The position numbers and the translations under genes were made by a program. This document shows positions 50,861 through 60,170 of a stretch of DNA of 64,000 bases, piece by piece (the first letter of the stretch is position 1; each line of letters begins with the position of its first letter). Below the pieces are notes generated by a model, which had not been told where the DNA came from, searched no databases, and saw only the letters and a program-made list of their open reading frames with translations. The stretch is from JAYRSJ01 sp041920215 (GTDB lineage Bacteria > Pseudomonadota > Gammaproteobacteria > Burkholderiales > Burkholderiaceae_C). The DNA lies in assembly GCA_041920215.1 (NCBI GenBank), contig JAYRSJ010000009.1, forward strand, positions 89,600 to 153,599, given 5' to 3'.

Positions 50861-53860
50861 TCAGAAGGTCTTCGAGAGGTTCACGAAGAAGCGACGGCCC
50901 AGGTAGTCGTAGCCGCTGTACAGCGGTGCGTTGCCGACGCGGTTGTAGTAACCCGACGAGATCATCGGCGGAGCCTTGTCAGCCAGATTGCGCACGCCGA
51001 TGGTGGCCTTCCACTTGCTGGCCGTGTCGCTGTAGGACACCGAGGCCGAGTGCAGGTAGTAGTCCGGCGTGTCGAACTTGTAGATGCTGGTCGCGGGATT
51101 CTCTTCCAGGTACTCGTAGCTCGAGGTCTTGCCGACCCACTCCAGGCCGTAGTAGAAGTTCCAGCCCTTGATCGCGTAGTTCACGTCCACCGCACCGGAC
51201 CACTTCGGCGAGCCGACGGTGTTGTTGACATCATCCAGCGGATCGTCGGCGAACAGCTTGCTGGCCTGCTGCTTGTACTGGGTGGCCTGCATGTTCACAC
51301 GCAGCTTGCCCAGGCCCACATTGTTGGTGTAGCGCAGGTTGTAGTCGTAGCCGCGCACGGTGTCGGTCGACAGATTGACATAGCTGTTGTTGACCGACAG
51401 CGAGTTGTCGCCCGGGTTGCGGGTCACCAGACGGCAGAAGCCGCCACCGTTGCGGAACTGCGGATCGTCGTAGCAGCGCTGCAGGATGTTTGCGGTCCCG
51501 GCGCGCGAGACGCCGTTGTCCACCTGGATGTCGAAGCTGTCGAAGGCAACCGACAGATCACCCCAGCCGGTCGGCAGCGTGGGCTGCAGGATCACGCCCC
51601 AGGACTTGTTCTTCGAAGTCTCGGCCTTCAGGCCTGACTCACTGCCGCCCGTGGTGATCGAGGTGATGCTCGAGCGCTGCGTGAAGTCGGCCGGCAGGCC
51701 TTCGCTCGCGCAGTTGGCGGCACGCACCGCACCCTTGGAGGTGTAGTCGTTGCAGGGGTCGCCGGTCGAGCTCAGGAAGCCGGTCGTGGCGCCGACGAAC
51801 TGCTCGAACAGCGCCGGAGCGCGGTAGGAGGTACCGCTGGTGCCGCGCAGCGACAGCCACTTGGTCGGGGCCCACATCGCACCGATCTTGTGGGTCGAGT
51901 CCGAGCCGTAGGACTTGTAGTCGGCCAGACGGGCGGAGGCATTGAGCGTCAGCTCATGCGCCAGGGGCAGGTTCTTCAGCAGCGGCACTTCCACTTCGCC
52001 GAACACATCGGTGGCCTGGTCGCTGCCGCGGGTCGGGGTGGAGGAGGTGAAGTTGTAGATCGTGCCGGTCTGCTGCTCGATCGACGGCGTGTCGTCGATG
52101 GAGTTGCGGCGGAACTCGGCGCCGAACGCGGCCTTCACATCGCCGTAGGGCAGTGCGAAGAGCTTGCCGGTCGTCGAGGCGGTGATCACGCTTTCCTTGA
52201 ACTTGGTCATGCCCATGATTTCGGGCGAGAAGACGTAGTTCAGCCAGGCCTGGGGCAGCTGGCCGCCGATCACGGCCGAGCTCAGCGCCGGTGCGGCCAC
52301 GCAGCCGCCGGAGGGATCGACGCAGGAGAAGCCGCCGCTGCCGTTGGCCACCACGTTCAGGCTCTGGGCCAGGCGCGCGGTGATGAAGCCGTCGAAGCTG
52401 TAGCTGCCACGGCTCTCGCTGTGGGTCAGCGAGACGTCATAGTCCCAGTTGATCTTGCTGAAGGAGCCGCGCAGGCCGGCCACGGCACGGCCGAAATCCA
52501 CTTCCTGGCTGGAATGGGTGTTGCCGGCGCCGATGAAGGCGCGCACGCCCAGCGCGGCGCCATTGGTGATGGCGGTCGGCGCGTTCTGCACGGTGCTGAA
52601 GGCCAGGTTGGCCGGGATCAGCGGGCTGCCCTTGGCATAGTCCAGCGAGAGCTGGCGGAAGCCCACCTGCGAGGACTCGCGGCGGTTGTACAGCACTTCC
52701 CAGTACAGCTCGGCATCGCCCAGCGCATGCAGGTCCACGCCGCCCTGGGCGTAGAGGTTGTGGTTGCGCACCGGCGACATCATCGTGTTGTTCAGCACGC
52801 GCGGGTCGAAGGTATCGCGGATGTTCAGATTGGTGGTCTGGCCACCGCCCACGCCCTCGTAGCCGACCAGACCGGTGGTCACGCCCGAGTTGGGGCGCCA
52901 GCGGTTGAAGGTCGTGCCGCGCGAGCCCGCGGCGCCGACACCGGTGGCGTTGGAGGTGCCGATGGTGTTGATCGTCACACCGTTGGAGCCGGTGCCGGTG
53001 ATCGGGTAGCACTTGGGCTGGCCGGTGATCGGGTCGATGGTGTCGCCGCTGCCCCACTCGCCGACCACGCCGTTGGCGCTGGTGCGACGGTAGTCGGTGT
53101 TGCAGCGGGTCCAGTCGCGCTGACCCAGGGTCAGGCTGGTGATCTCGTTGAAGTTGTACGAGGCCAGGAAGCGGGTGTTGTCGGTCACATGACCGCCAGC
53201 CACCGAGAAGTTGTAGGAGCGGCCACCGCCATGCTCGGGCAGGGACATCGAGCCGTCCAACTGCAGCGAGGTCAGGTCCTTCTTGGTGATGATGTTGATC
53301 ACACCGGCCACGGCGTCGGAGCCGTAGATGGACGAGGCGCCGTCCTTCAGCACTTCGATGCGATCGACGATCGAGTTCGGCAGCGTGTTCAGATCGGCGG
53401 CGCCGACCGAGCCACGGGTGCCCGAGGGGGCCAGGCGACGGCCGTTCAGCAGCACCAGCGAGCGGGTCGGGGCGAAGCCGCGCAGGCCGATGGTGTTGGC
53501 GCCGGGGCCGCCGTCGGTGACGTAGCCGCCATAGGCGTTGTTGATCTGGCCCTGGCCGCCGGTCACGGCGGTGCCCTGCAGCACCTGGGCGGTGGAGGTA
53601 AAGCCGGCCAGCGCGGCATCATCCGAACGGATGATCTGCAGCGGGGCCGGGGTGTTGTAGCTGTCCTTCTTGATGCGCGAGCCGGACAGCACCACCGTCT
53701 CGAGCTTGATGTCGGCCTTCTGAGCGGCAGGCGCTGCGGGCTTGTCTTTCTCTTCTGCGGCCGGTGCGGTCTGTGCGGCGGCGGTTTGCAGCAGGATCAG
53801 GCTGAGGACAGCCAGCGCAACGGGCTTGCGCAGGGGTTTGAAAGTCGATGAGCTTGGCAT
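50861..53860 (-). CDS. large TonB-dependent receptor, peptidase-linked (first pair)
   Basis: A 999-aa outer-membrane transporter. The ATG at 53860 (MPSSSTFKP) yields a signal peptide to about residue 29 (LLQTAAAQ); the frame extends upstream without signal character. A TonB-box-like LETVVLSGSRIKKDSYNTPAPLQII leads the plug (about 55-190: TIGLRGFAPTRSLVLLNGRRLAPSG, VDRIEVLKDGASSIYGSDAVAGVINIIT). Barrel loops contain several Cys pairs likely disulfide-bonded. The last strand ends FVNLSKTF. The SGSRI element and linked S9 peptidase suggest import of peptides or peptide-like molecules; that is inference. Confidence 0.9.
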   Translation of the reverse strand: MPSSSTFKPLRKPVALAVLSLILLQTAAAQTAPAAEEKDKPAAPAAQKADIKLETVVLSGSRIKKDSYNTPAPLQIIRSDDAALAGFTSTAQVLQGTAVTGGQGQINNAYGGYVTDGGPGANTIGLRGFAPTRSLVLLNGRRLAPSGTRGSVGAADLNTLPNSIVDRIEVLKDGASSIYGSDAVAGVINIITKKDLTSLQLDGSMSLPEHGGGRSYNFSVAGGHVTDNTRFLASYNFNEITSLTLGQRDWTRCNTDYRRTSANGVVGEWGSGDTIDPITGQPKCYPITGTGSNGVTINTIGTSNATGVGAAGSRGTTFNRWRPNSGVTTGLVGYEGVGGGQTTNLNIRDTFDPRVLNNTMMSPVRNHNLYAQGGVDLHALGDAELYWEVLYNRRESSQVGFRQLSLDYAKGSPLIPANLAFSTVQNAPTAITNGAALGVRAFIGAGNTHSSQEVDFGRAVAGLRGSFSKINWDYDVSLTHSESRGSYSFDGFITARLAQSLNVVANGSGGFSCVDPSGGCVAAPALSSAVIGGQLPQAWLNYVFSPEIMGMTKFKESVITASTTGKLFALPYGDVKAAFGAEFRRNSIDDTPSIEQQTGTIYNFTSSTPTRGSDQATDVFGEVEVPLLKNLPLAHELTLNASARLADYKSYGSDSTHKIGAMWAPTKWLSLRGTSGTSYRAPALFEQFVGATTGFLSSTGDPCNDYTSKGAVRAANCASEGLPADFTQRSSITSITTGGSESGLKAETSKNKSWGVILQPTLPTGWGDLSVAFDSFDIQVDNGVSRAGTANILQRCYDDPQFRNGGGFCRLVTRNPGDNSLSVNNSYVNLSTDTVRGYDYNLRYTNNVGLGKLRVNMQATQYKQQASKLFADDPLDDVNNTVGSPKWSGAVDVNYAIKGWNFYYGLEWVGKTSSYEYLEENPATSIYKFDTPDYYLHSASVSYSDTASKWKATIGVRNLADKAPPMISSGYYNRVGNAPLYSGYDYLGRRFFVNLSKTF

Positions 53861-54071
53861 GGGATTGGCTTCCACCAGGGTAGGTTGAGTCCTGACATCG
53901 CGGCACGCCATTGGTAGACGGCGGCGCGCTCGTACAAAGCGTTGCATCCTAGGGGAGTCCGTCCAGCGGATACGCGCGAGCACAGCAAACTCGGGTTTTC
54001 CTGATGTGACAAAGCGCTGGCGCGCCCCGATCTGTCGTACCCACCCAACGATGGCGGCCGGGCCGCGGGGC

Positions 54072-55052
54072 TCAGCGCTCGACGACCAGGGTCCAGCCCA
54101 TCAGCTGCTGGCGGTCGCTGAGGGTCTGCAGCTGGAACTGCCCCGCGGGGCCGGCCAGCTGGGTGCCCAGCTGTCGGGCGGCGGCCTCGTCCAGCGCGTG
54201 ATCGCAGAGCTCCTGCAACTGCAGCCGGCTGTCGGCCAGCCGGGCCCGCAGCTGCGCGCTGGCCTGCCGGGCCGCGTCCAGGCCCTGCTGCATGGCCAGG
54301 CCCAGCAGCTGGTTGCAGGCGTCGCGCACCTCGGCCAGCACCTCGGGCGTCGCCGCGGTCCGGGCGCGGCTGCTCAGGCGGTCCTGCCAGTCGTTGAAGC
54401 GTTCGCGCAGCGCGTTGGCGCCGGCGTCCTGCTGCAGCCGCTGGCGCCCCGCCGGTGTGGCCGCCTGGGCGATTGGCGCCTGCATGGCCTCGGCCGTGTC
54501 CACGAAACCCTCGGCCGCCAGCAGCCATTGCAGATGGTCGAGTTCATCCCGGGCCTGGCGCACCGGCAGCCCCTGCTGGTGATGCAGCACCAGGCGCAGC
54601 TGGCCACCGGGCTTCAGCACCCGCAGCAGCTCGGGCACCGACAGCGGCAGCGTGCTGTACTCCAGCCCCCACTGGCTGATGACCAGATCGAAGCTGGCCG
54701 CCTCGAAGGGCAGCTTTTCGGCGGCACAGCCGCCGCGGAAGTTCAGCCGGGCGCGTTCGCCGGCGGGCAGCTGGGCCAACCAGGGCGGGGCGATCTGCGC
54801 CAGGTCCACCGCCTCGCAGCGCAGATCCCCGCGGTTCGGGGTCGCCAGCAGCAGGCGCGGCAACGGGCCGTTGCCGGTGGCGATGTCCAGCACCCGGGCG
54901 TCGCGGGGCAGGGCGGCAAAGCCCTGCTGCCAGAACGCGGCGATCGGCCCCTCATAAGTCTGGCCATAGCTGCCGGCGCAGGAATGCAGGGCGCCCGAGG
55001 CCCAGTAGCGGCTCCAGGTGGCGGCGCGGTCGGAGGTGGGGGTCGTCGGCAT
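54072..55052 (-). CDS. class I SAM-dependent methyltransferase
   Basis: A 326-aa cytoplasmic enzyme of unknown substrate. Motif I is VLDIATGNGPLPRLLL (near residue 54), followed by the acidic AVDLAQI, motif IV DLVISQWGLEYS (near 120) and the post-motif LRVLKPGGQLRLVLHH. The C-terminal 150 residues are helical and Gln/Ala-rich, longer than in minimal methyltransferases. Upstream, CAGAAT-CGCCGCC-ATG repeats the -10/ATG arrangement seen at two other genes, suggesting a leaderless transcript. It lies between two divergently arranged receptor/peptidase pairs but shares no clear link with them. Confidence 0.82.
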   Translation of the reverse strand: MPTTPTSDRAATWSRYWASGALHSCAGSYGQTYEGPIAAFWQQGFAALPRDARVLDIATGNGPLPRLLLATPNRGDLRCEAVDLAQIAPPWLAQLPAGERARLNFRGGCAAEKLPFEAASFDLVISQWGLEYSTLPLSVPELLRVLKPGGQLRLVLHHQQGLPVRQARDELDHLQWLLAAEGFVDTAEAMQAPIAQAATPAGRQRLQQDAGANALRERFNDWQDRLSSRARTAATPEVLAEVRDACNQLLGLAMQQGLDAARQASAQLRARLADSRLQLQELCDHALDEAAARQLGTQLAGPAGQFQLQTLSDRQQLMGWTLVVER

Positions 55053-55059
55053 GGCGGCG

Positions 55060-55065
55060 ATTCTG
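55060..55065 (-). promoter_or_regulatory. -10-like element CAGAAT, 7 nt before the methyltransferase ATG
   Basis: On the minus strand CAGAAT is followed by CGCCGCC and ATG. The -10 match is weaker than at the other two loci (TACAAT, TATGAT) and no -35 is evident. Confidence 0.35.
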
Positions 55066-55120
55066 CCGCAGCCGCCGACCTGGCCCCGCGCCAGCCAGAC
55101 TGTTGCATCAGGACGACGAT

Positions 55121-55148
55121 TTGACCACCCGAGTTGCAGGTTTACATC
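55121..55148 (+). promoter_or_regulatory. candidate sigma-70 promoter of the receptor gene at 55428
   Basis: TTGACC (55121-55126) and TACATC (55143-55148) are separated by 16 bp. Use of this promoter would give a 5' UTR of about 270 nt. Confidence 0.4.
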
Positions 55149-55427
55149 GCTGAGGACAGGGCTGTCCTCGTCCTGTCATGCTTCTGTAGGACTGCCAAAA
55201 GTAACGCTAAGTGTCTGTCGTGGAACGAAAAAATGTGCAGCCGCCGCGGCTTGGGCGGCGCCGCGCCGGGGCTGTGCGATGCGTCGCTAGGTGGAACCCC
55301 GCCCCGAAAGCCGGTCCCGGCCTCCGGAAAATGCCGGGGCGATAGCAGGTAAACACCGCCCGTTCCGCTCAAAAAGCGACCGGGCGTTCGCGTTGGGGTC
55401 AAGGCCCTTATCCATTTAGGAGTGCTC
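55149..55427 (+). promoter_or_regulatory. long structured leader upstream of the second peptidase-linked receptor
   Basis: About 280 nt without an ORF of interest. Stem CGCCCCG/CGGGGCG (55300-55306 with 55335-55341) encloses a CCCGGC/GCCGGG inner hairpin. A second hairpin, CGCCCG/CGGGCG with inner CGCT/AGCG, spans 55357-55386 and ends 28 nt before AGGAG (55418-55422). GGTG (55290) can also pair with CACC (55354). It lacks the cobalamin, FMN, TPP and c-di-GMP-I riboswitch core motifs. An unrecognised regulatory RNA or a stability element is possible. Confidence 0.4.
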
Positions 55428-57953
55428 ATGTTCAAGAAATCCCAAGTCTGCGCAGCAGCCTTGCTGGCCATCGGCGGCAGCGTTCTGCTGACCGCAGCTC
55501 CTGTGTACGCACAGGAATCCCTGGGCCGTGTTGAGGTCACCGGTTCGCGCATCAAGCGCGCCGAGGCCGAAGGCGCCCTGCCGGTGACGGTCATCAACCG
55601 TGAAGAGCTGGACTCCAGCGGTGCCGCCACCGTCGCCGAGTTCATGCGCAATGCAACGTTCTCGTCGGCCGGTAACTTCCGTCCCCAGTCGGGCAGCTCG
55701 GCCCAGTCCTTCGCCAGCATCGACCTGCGTGGCCTGGGTTCCGCCCGTACCCTGGTGCTGCTGGACGGCCGTCGCCTGCCCAAGGCCCCCAACGTCGGCG
55801 ATTCGGTGGACCTGAACGCCGTGCCGATGGCCGCCGTTGAGCGCATCGAAATCCTGACCGACGGCGCCTCCGCCGTCTACGGTTCCGACGCCATTGCCGG
55901 CGTGGTGAACATCATCACCCGCAAGGACTTCGAAGGCCTGGTCGCCAGCGTTGGCTACACCAAGCCCGAGAACGAAGGCGGCGAGCGTCGCGAAGCCTCG
56001 GTCCTGCTGGGCCTGCAGGGCGAGAACGGCCGCGTGCTGATGGGCGCCGGCCAGACCGGCCGTGGCATGGTCTTCACCCGCGAGCGTCCCTGGGGTTCCA
56101 CCCTGGGCGTGTCCTCGTTCGGTAACAACTACCGCGATGCTGACCGTGGCTATATCTCCATCGGCAATCTGCGTGGCGACCCGACCCTGGGCTGCACCGA
56201 CCCCAACTTCTGGATGACCTCGACGGGCTCCTGCTCGTACAACTTCAACGCCGTGGCGGCCGACGAAGCTGAGATCGAGAGCAAGTCCTTCTTCGCCCGT
56301 GGCGAGCACAAGATCGGCAAGGACTGGAATGCCTATGTCGGCACCTCGGTCACCAACACCACCAGCTTCGGCCGCTATGCCCCGACGCCGGCTCAGCTGA
56401 CCGTTGCCGCCAACACCCCGAACAACCCGACCAACTCGGCCATCGTCGTGCGTCACCGCACCGCGGCCGCCGGCAACCGCGACACCAGCACCGACAACCT
56501 GCTGAGCAGCGTGATGGCCGGTGCGCAGGGCAGCCTGGGCAAGAACATCGAGCTGGACATCGGTGGTAGCTACACCCAGTCGACCTACAAGGAACTGGGC
56601 CGCAACTACATCGTGCGCCCCATCCTGGAGCAGTACGTCAACAGCGGCCAGTACAACCTGTACGCGCCCAACGCCAATCCCGAGAGCGTGCTGAGCGCGA
56701 TCAAGGCCACCATCGGCCGCGACAGCTACTACAAGCAGAAGGATCTGTACGCGATCGGTACCTTCTACGATCTGTTCACCCTGCCCGGTGGCGGCGCCTC
56801 GCTGCTGGCCTCGGTGGAGAACCGCGTCGAGACCTTCGCCGACATCTACGACTCGCTGTCCGAAGCCGGCGTGATCGAAGGCTCGGCCGGTAACTCGGCA
56901 AGCGGCACCCGCGAGGTGACCTCGGCTTCCATGGAACTCGTGATGCCCATCATGAAGAACCTGGAAGCGACCCTGGCCGGCCGTTTCGAGAAGTACAGCG
57001 ACTACGGCAACGACTTCGCTCCCAAGGCGTCGATCCGTTGGCAGCCGGTCAAGAGCCTGACGCTGCGCGCCTCGGTGGGCGAAGGCTTCCGCGCTCCCAG
57101 CCTGCCCCAGCTGAACCAGAAGGAAACCTTCTCGGCTGAGTCGGTCTTCGATCCGCGTACCTGCCTGGCCTTCGGCGGCCCCACCGGCGGTGGCATTCCT
57201 GCCGACCAGGATTGCAATATCGGCCGTCTGGTCCAGGTGGACAGCTACACCGGTTCCAACCCCGCGCTGCAGTCCGAGCAGTCCAAGCAGTGGGCCCTGG
57301 GCCTGGTGTGGGACGCCACCGAGTGGCTGAGCGTCAAGGCTGACTACGCTGCCCTGCAGATCGACAACCGCATCACGCTGATCGGCGCCCAGGACCTGAT
57401 CGACCGTTCCAACGGTGACGATCCCCGTGCCATCCCGGCCGGCCTGTACGTGACCCGCGATGCTCAAGGCGCCATCTCGCGCGTGCAGCAGGGCTATGCC
57501 AACGAAGGCACGCTGAAGGCCGAGTACTTCGACCTGAGCGTGCAGGGCCGCTGGAAGAGCGCCCGCTTCGGCAGCTTCGACCATGAACTGCGTGTGTCGA
57601 ATCTGGTGAAGTACGACGATGACGGCAGCGAAATCCAGGGCACCCTGGGCTATCCGAAGCTCCGCGCCACGTTGAACAACAACTGGAAGCTGGGTGCCTT
57701 CTCCGCGTCGTGGAACGTCAACTACATCGGCAAGAACGGCGTCAACGCCGGTCGTATCGCCGGTGACTATGTGACCCACGATCTGCAAGTCACCTGGAAC
57801 ACCCCGCTGAAGGGCAGCAAGCTGACCCTCGGCATGGTCAACGCCGGTGGCAAGATGCCTGAGCTGGTGGCCTACGACGGCCGCAACTTCAACTTCTACC
57901 TGTACGACTCCTACGGCCGTCAGCCGTACCTGAAGTTCGAGCAGAAGTTCTAA
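55428..57953 (+). CDS. TonB-dependent receptor, peptidase-linked (second pair), probably highly expressed
   Basis: An 841-aa outer-membrane transporter. The ATG at 55428 follows TAGGAG at 5 nt. Signal peptide to about residue 29 (LLTAAPVYA-Q). GRVEVTGSRIKRAEAEGALPVTVI leads the plug (about 45-165: DLRGLGSARTLVLLDGRRLPKAPN, VERIEILTDGASAVYGSDAIAGVVNIIT). The barrel ends YLKFEQKF. Codon use differs from most neighbours, with frequent CGT and GAA and an even third-position pattern typical of strongly expressed genes. A strong terminator follows and then an S9 peptidase on the same strand. Confidence 0.92.
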   Translation: MFKKSQVCAAALLAIGGSVLLTAAPVYAQESLGRVEVTGSRIKRAEAEGALPVTVINREELDSSGAATVAEFMRNATFSSAGNFRPQSGSSAQSFASIDLRGLGSARTLVLLDGRRLPKAPNVGDSVDLNAVPMAAVERIEILTDGASAVYGSDAIAGVVNIITRKDFEGLVASVGYTKPENEGGERREASVLLGLQGENGRVLMGAGQTGRGMVFTRERPWGSTLGVSSFGNNYRDADRGYISIGNLRGDPTLGCTDPNFWMTSTGSCSYNFNAVAADEAEIESKSFFARGEHKIGKDWNAYVGTSVTNTTSFGRYAPTPAQLTVAANTPNNPTNSAIVVRHRTAAAGNRDTSTDNLLSSVMAGAQGSLGKNIELDIGGSYTQSTYKELGRNYIVRPILEQYVNSGQYNLYAPNANPESVLSAIKATIGRDSYYKQKDLYAIGTFYDLFTLPGGGASLLASVENRVETFADIYDSLSEAGVIEGSAGNSASGTREVTSASMELVMPIMKNLEATLAGRFEKYSDYGNDFAPKASIRWQPVKSLTLRASVGEGFRAPSLPQLNQKETFSAESVFDPRTCLAFGGPTGGGIPADQDCNIGRLVQVDSYTGSNPALQSEQSKQWALGLVWDATEWLSVKADYAALQIDNRITLIGAQDLIDRSNGDDPRAIPAGLYVTRDAQGAISRVQQGYANEGTLKAEYFDLSVQGRWKSARFGSFDHELRVSNLVKYDDDGSEIQGTLGYPKLRATLNNNWKLGAFSASWNVNYIGKNGVNAGRIAGDYVTHDLQVTWNTPLKGSKLTLGMVNAGGKMPELVAYDGRNFNFYLYDSYGRQPYLKFEQKF

Positions 57954-57987
57954 GCATCGTCTCAGCTTCACGCTGATACGAAACAGG

Positions 57988-58015
57988 GGAGGGGGCTGCG
58001 GCCCCCTCCTTTTTT
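57988..58015 (+). terminator. intrinsic terminator after the TonB receptor gene (second pair)
   Basis: GGAGGGGGC and GCCCCCTCC form a perfect 9-bp stem with loop TGCG followed by TTTTTT. It begins 34 nt after the receptor stop and ends 44 nt before the peptidase start. Confidence 0.95.
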
Positions 58016-58058
58016 GGCCTTGCGGATCGCCATCCCGCCGGCCCTTCATGCCTCCCTC

Positions 58059-60104
58059 ATGATGAAACTCACAGCTTTCCTGCTCAGTGCGCTGATGGCA
58101 CTGGGCGCATCCCCTGCAGCGGCCCAGGCCCAGGCGCCGGCCACCGGCGCTGCCAAGCCCCTGCCGGTCGAGGCCTTCTTCCGCAACCCGGCCGTGCGCT
58201 CGCCCTTTCTCTCGCCCTCGGGCGAGAAGATCGCGATGCTGGTGCCGACCCGCGAGGGCCGCATCGGCCTGGCCGTGGCCGATGTGCGCGCACCCGAGAA
58301 GTTCGTCGGCGTGGCCCAGTTCAATGACGCCGACATCCGCTCCTTCCAGTGGGTCAACGAGCAGCGCCTGGTCTTCGACGCGATCGATCTGCAGGCGGCG
58401 GCCGGCGACCAATGGGGCAGCGGCCTCTATGCGGTCAATGCCGATGGCAGCGACTTCATCTGGCTGATCGCGCGCGCCGGCGCCTACACCACCGGCGGCG
58501 TGGTGACCAAGCCCAATGCGCTGCGCGAGCCGCTGAGCAACCGCTACCAATGGGTCGGCACGCCCAAGGACGGCAGCGACGATGTGCTGGTGCAGCGCTG
58601 GTCCTCCGACGGCCCGGGCAAGCCCTCGACCCAGGTGCTGTACCGCCTCGACACCCGTGAACGCAGTGTGCGCCGGCTCTACAACGACCCGGTGCCGGAC
58701 GGTGCCCAGGACTGGGTGCTGGACCCCGCCCGCCAGCCGCGTGCGGCCACGGCTTTCGACGGCAAGCAGACCGTCACCGTCTACTGGCGCGACGAGGGCA
58801 GCCGCGAGTGGCAGAGCCTGGCGAGCTTCAATGCCTTCAACCCCGGGCCGCAGGGCTTCAGGCCGGTGGCGGTGGACCGCGACGGCCGGCTCTATGTCTC
58901 GGCCATCAATCCCGACAGCCCGGACCAGACCAGCGCGCTGTACCGCTACGACGTCAAGAACCGCAAGCTCGACGGCAAGCCGCTGCTCGCGTTGCCGGGC
59001 TTCGATTTCGACGGCCGCATGCACTTCGACCCCAGGACCGGCCAGCTGCTGGGCATCGAGTATCTGCAGGACGGCCCCGGCATGGCCTGGTTCGACAAGG
59101 CGCTCAACGAGGACCAGCAGCACATCGACAAGCAGCTGCCCCACACCATCAATGCGCTCAGCTGCGGGCGCTGCCAGGGCGGCCGCCATCTGATCGTGAC
59201 GGCCAGCTCGGACATCCAGAGCCCGGTCTACTTTCTGTACGACCGCGAGAGCAAGGCGCTCAAGCTGCTGGGCGCCACCCGCCCCTGGCTGGACTCGCGG
59301 GCGCTGGCCGGGCGCATGGACTTCGTGCGCATCAAGGCGCGCGACGGTCTGGAGATCCCGAGCTATGTGACCAAGCCGGGCGGCAAGGGGCCCTGGCCCA
59401 CCGTGGTGCTGGTGCACGGTGGCCCGAATGTGCGCGGCGTGCAATGGGGCTTCAACCCGCTGGTGCAGTTCCTGGCCTCGCGCGGCTATCTGGTGGTCGA
59501 GCCCGAGTTCCGCGGCAGCGAGGGCTATGGCGACAAGCTCAACCGTGCCGGCTGGAAGCGCTGGGGCCTGGAGATGCAGGACGACGTGACCGACGTGACC
59601 CGCTGGGCCATCGCCCAGGGCTTGGCGGACGCGAAGCGCATCGCGCTGACCGGCGCCAGCTACGGCGGCTACGCCACGATGATGGGTCTGGCCAAGGAGC
59701 CCGAGCTGTACAAGGTAGGCGTCAACTGGGTGGGCGTCACCGACATCCCGCTGATGTACTCGATAGGCTGGAGCGACTTCCTCGATGCCGACAACCCCTG
59801 GGCACGCTACGGCATGCCGCTGAAGATTGGTGATCCGAGCGCCGATGCCGAGCAGTTCAAGGCCACCTCGCCGCTGCAGCAGGCGCACCGCATCAAGCAG
59901 CCGGTGCTGATGGCCTATGGCGAGGAGGACTATCGGGTGCCCTTGCCGCATGGCACGAAAATGCGCGATGCGCTGATCGCCAGCGGCAACAAGAATGTCG
60001 AGTGGGTGCAGTATCCGAATGAAGGCCACAATTTCCTGCTGGAGAGCACCCGCATCGATTTCTACAGCCGTTTCGAGCGCTTCCTCGCCAAACATCTCAA
60101 CTGA
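58059..60104 (+). CDS. S9-family prolyl-oligopeptidase-like peptidase (second copy)
   Basis: A 681-aa exported serine peptidase. Start MMKLTAFL at 58059 (58062 is equally possible); signal to about residue 22 (LGASPAAAQA). Beta-propeller residues 30-400. The catalytic domain has HGGPNVRGVQWGF (oxyanion region), the nucleophile in LTGASYGGYATMMGL (near 530), the Asp in AYGEEDYRVPL and the His in PNEGHNFLL. It is distant from the copy at 48686, so the two pairs are not a recent duplication. Presumably it hydrolyses peptides imported by the receptor. Confidence 0.93.
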   Translation: MMKLTAFLLSALMALGASPAAAQAQAPATGAAKPLPVEAFFRNPAVRSPFLSPSGEKIAMLVPTREGRIGLAVADVRAPEKFVGVAQFNDADIRSFQWVNEQRLVFDAIDLQAAAGDQWGSGLYAVNADGSDFIWLIARAGAYTTGGVVTKPNALREPLSNRYQWVGTPKDGSDDVLVQRWSSDGPGKPSTQVLYRLDTRERSVRRLYNDPVPDGAQDWVLDPARQPRAATAFDGKQTVTVYWRDEGSREWQSLASFNAFNPGPQGFRPVAVDRDGRLYVSAINPDSPDQTSALYRYDVKNRKLDGKPLLALPGFDFDGRMHFDPRTGQLLGIEYLQDGPGMAWFDKALNEDQQHIDKQLPHTINALSCGRCQGGRHLIVTASSDIQSPVYFLYDRESKALKLLGATRPWLDSRALAGRMDFVRIKARDGLEIPSYVTKPGGKGPWPTVVLVHGGPNVRGVQWGFNPLVQFLASRGYLVVEPEFRGSEGYGDKLNRAGWKRWGLEMQDDVTDVTRWAIAQGLADAKRIALTGASYGGYATMMGLAKEPELYKVGVNWVGVTDIPLMYSIGWSDFLDADNPWARYGMPLKIGDPSADAEQFKATSPLQQAHRIKQPVLMAYGEEDYRVPLPHGTKMRDALIASGNKNVEWVQYPNEGHNFLLESTRIDFYSRFERFLAKHLN

Positions 60105-60120
60105 TCAACCCGTTGCGTCC

Positions 60121-60153
60121 GTGGTCGGCACCAGAAGTGCCGGCCGCGACCAC
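60121..60153 (+). other. stem-loop between the peptidase and coiled-coil genes
   Basis: GTGGTCG pairs with CGACCAC, and GGCAC with GTGCC around CAGAA, with an internal bulge on the 3' side. It lies 16 nt after the peptidase stop and just before the TTAGGAG ribosome-binding site of the next gene. It may limit read-through or stabilise a processed mRNA. Confidence 0.4.
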
Positions 60154-60170
60154 GCCTTAGGAGTCAAGCC

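Noticed and set aside
48668..51637. Open frame of 989 codons on the plus strand across the first S9 peptidase gene
   Set aside because: It is antisense to a gene with an intact catalytic triad and runs through a terminator; composition is that of a shadow frame.
55149..55427. Cobalamin or c-di-GMP-I riboswitch before the receptor gene
   Set aside because: The B12 box, the GCCACTG core and the GEMM core motifs are missing, so only an unassigned structured leader is claimed.
55416..60095. Open frame of 1559 codons antisense to the receptor and S9 peptidase genes
   Set aside because: It mirrors the reading frames of two well-supported genes; its translation is His/Gln/Ala/Gly-rich without domains, as expected from GC-rich codon bias.
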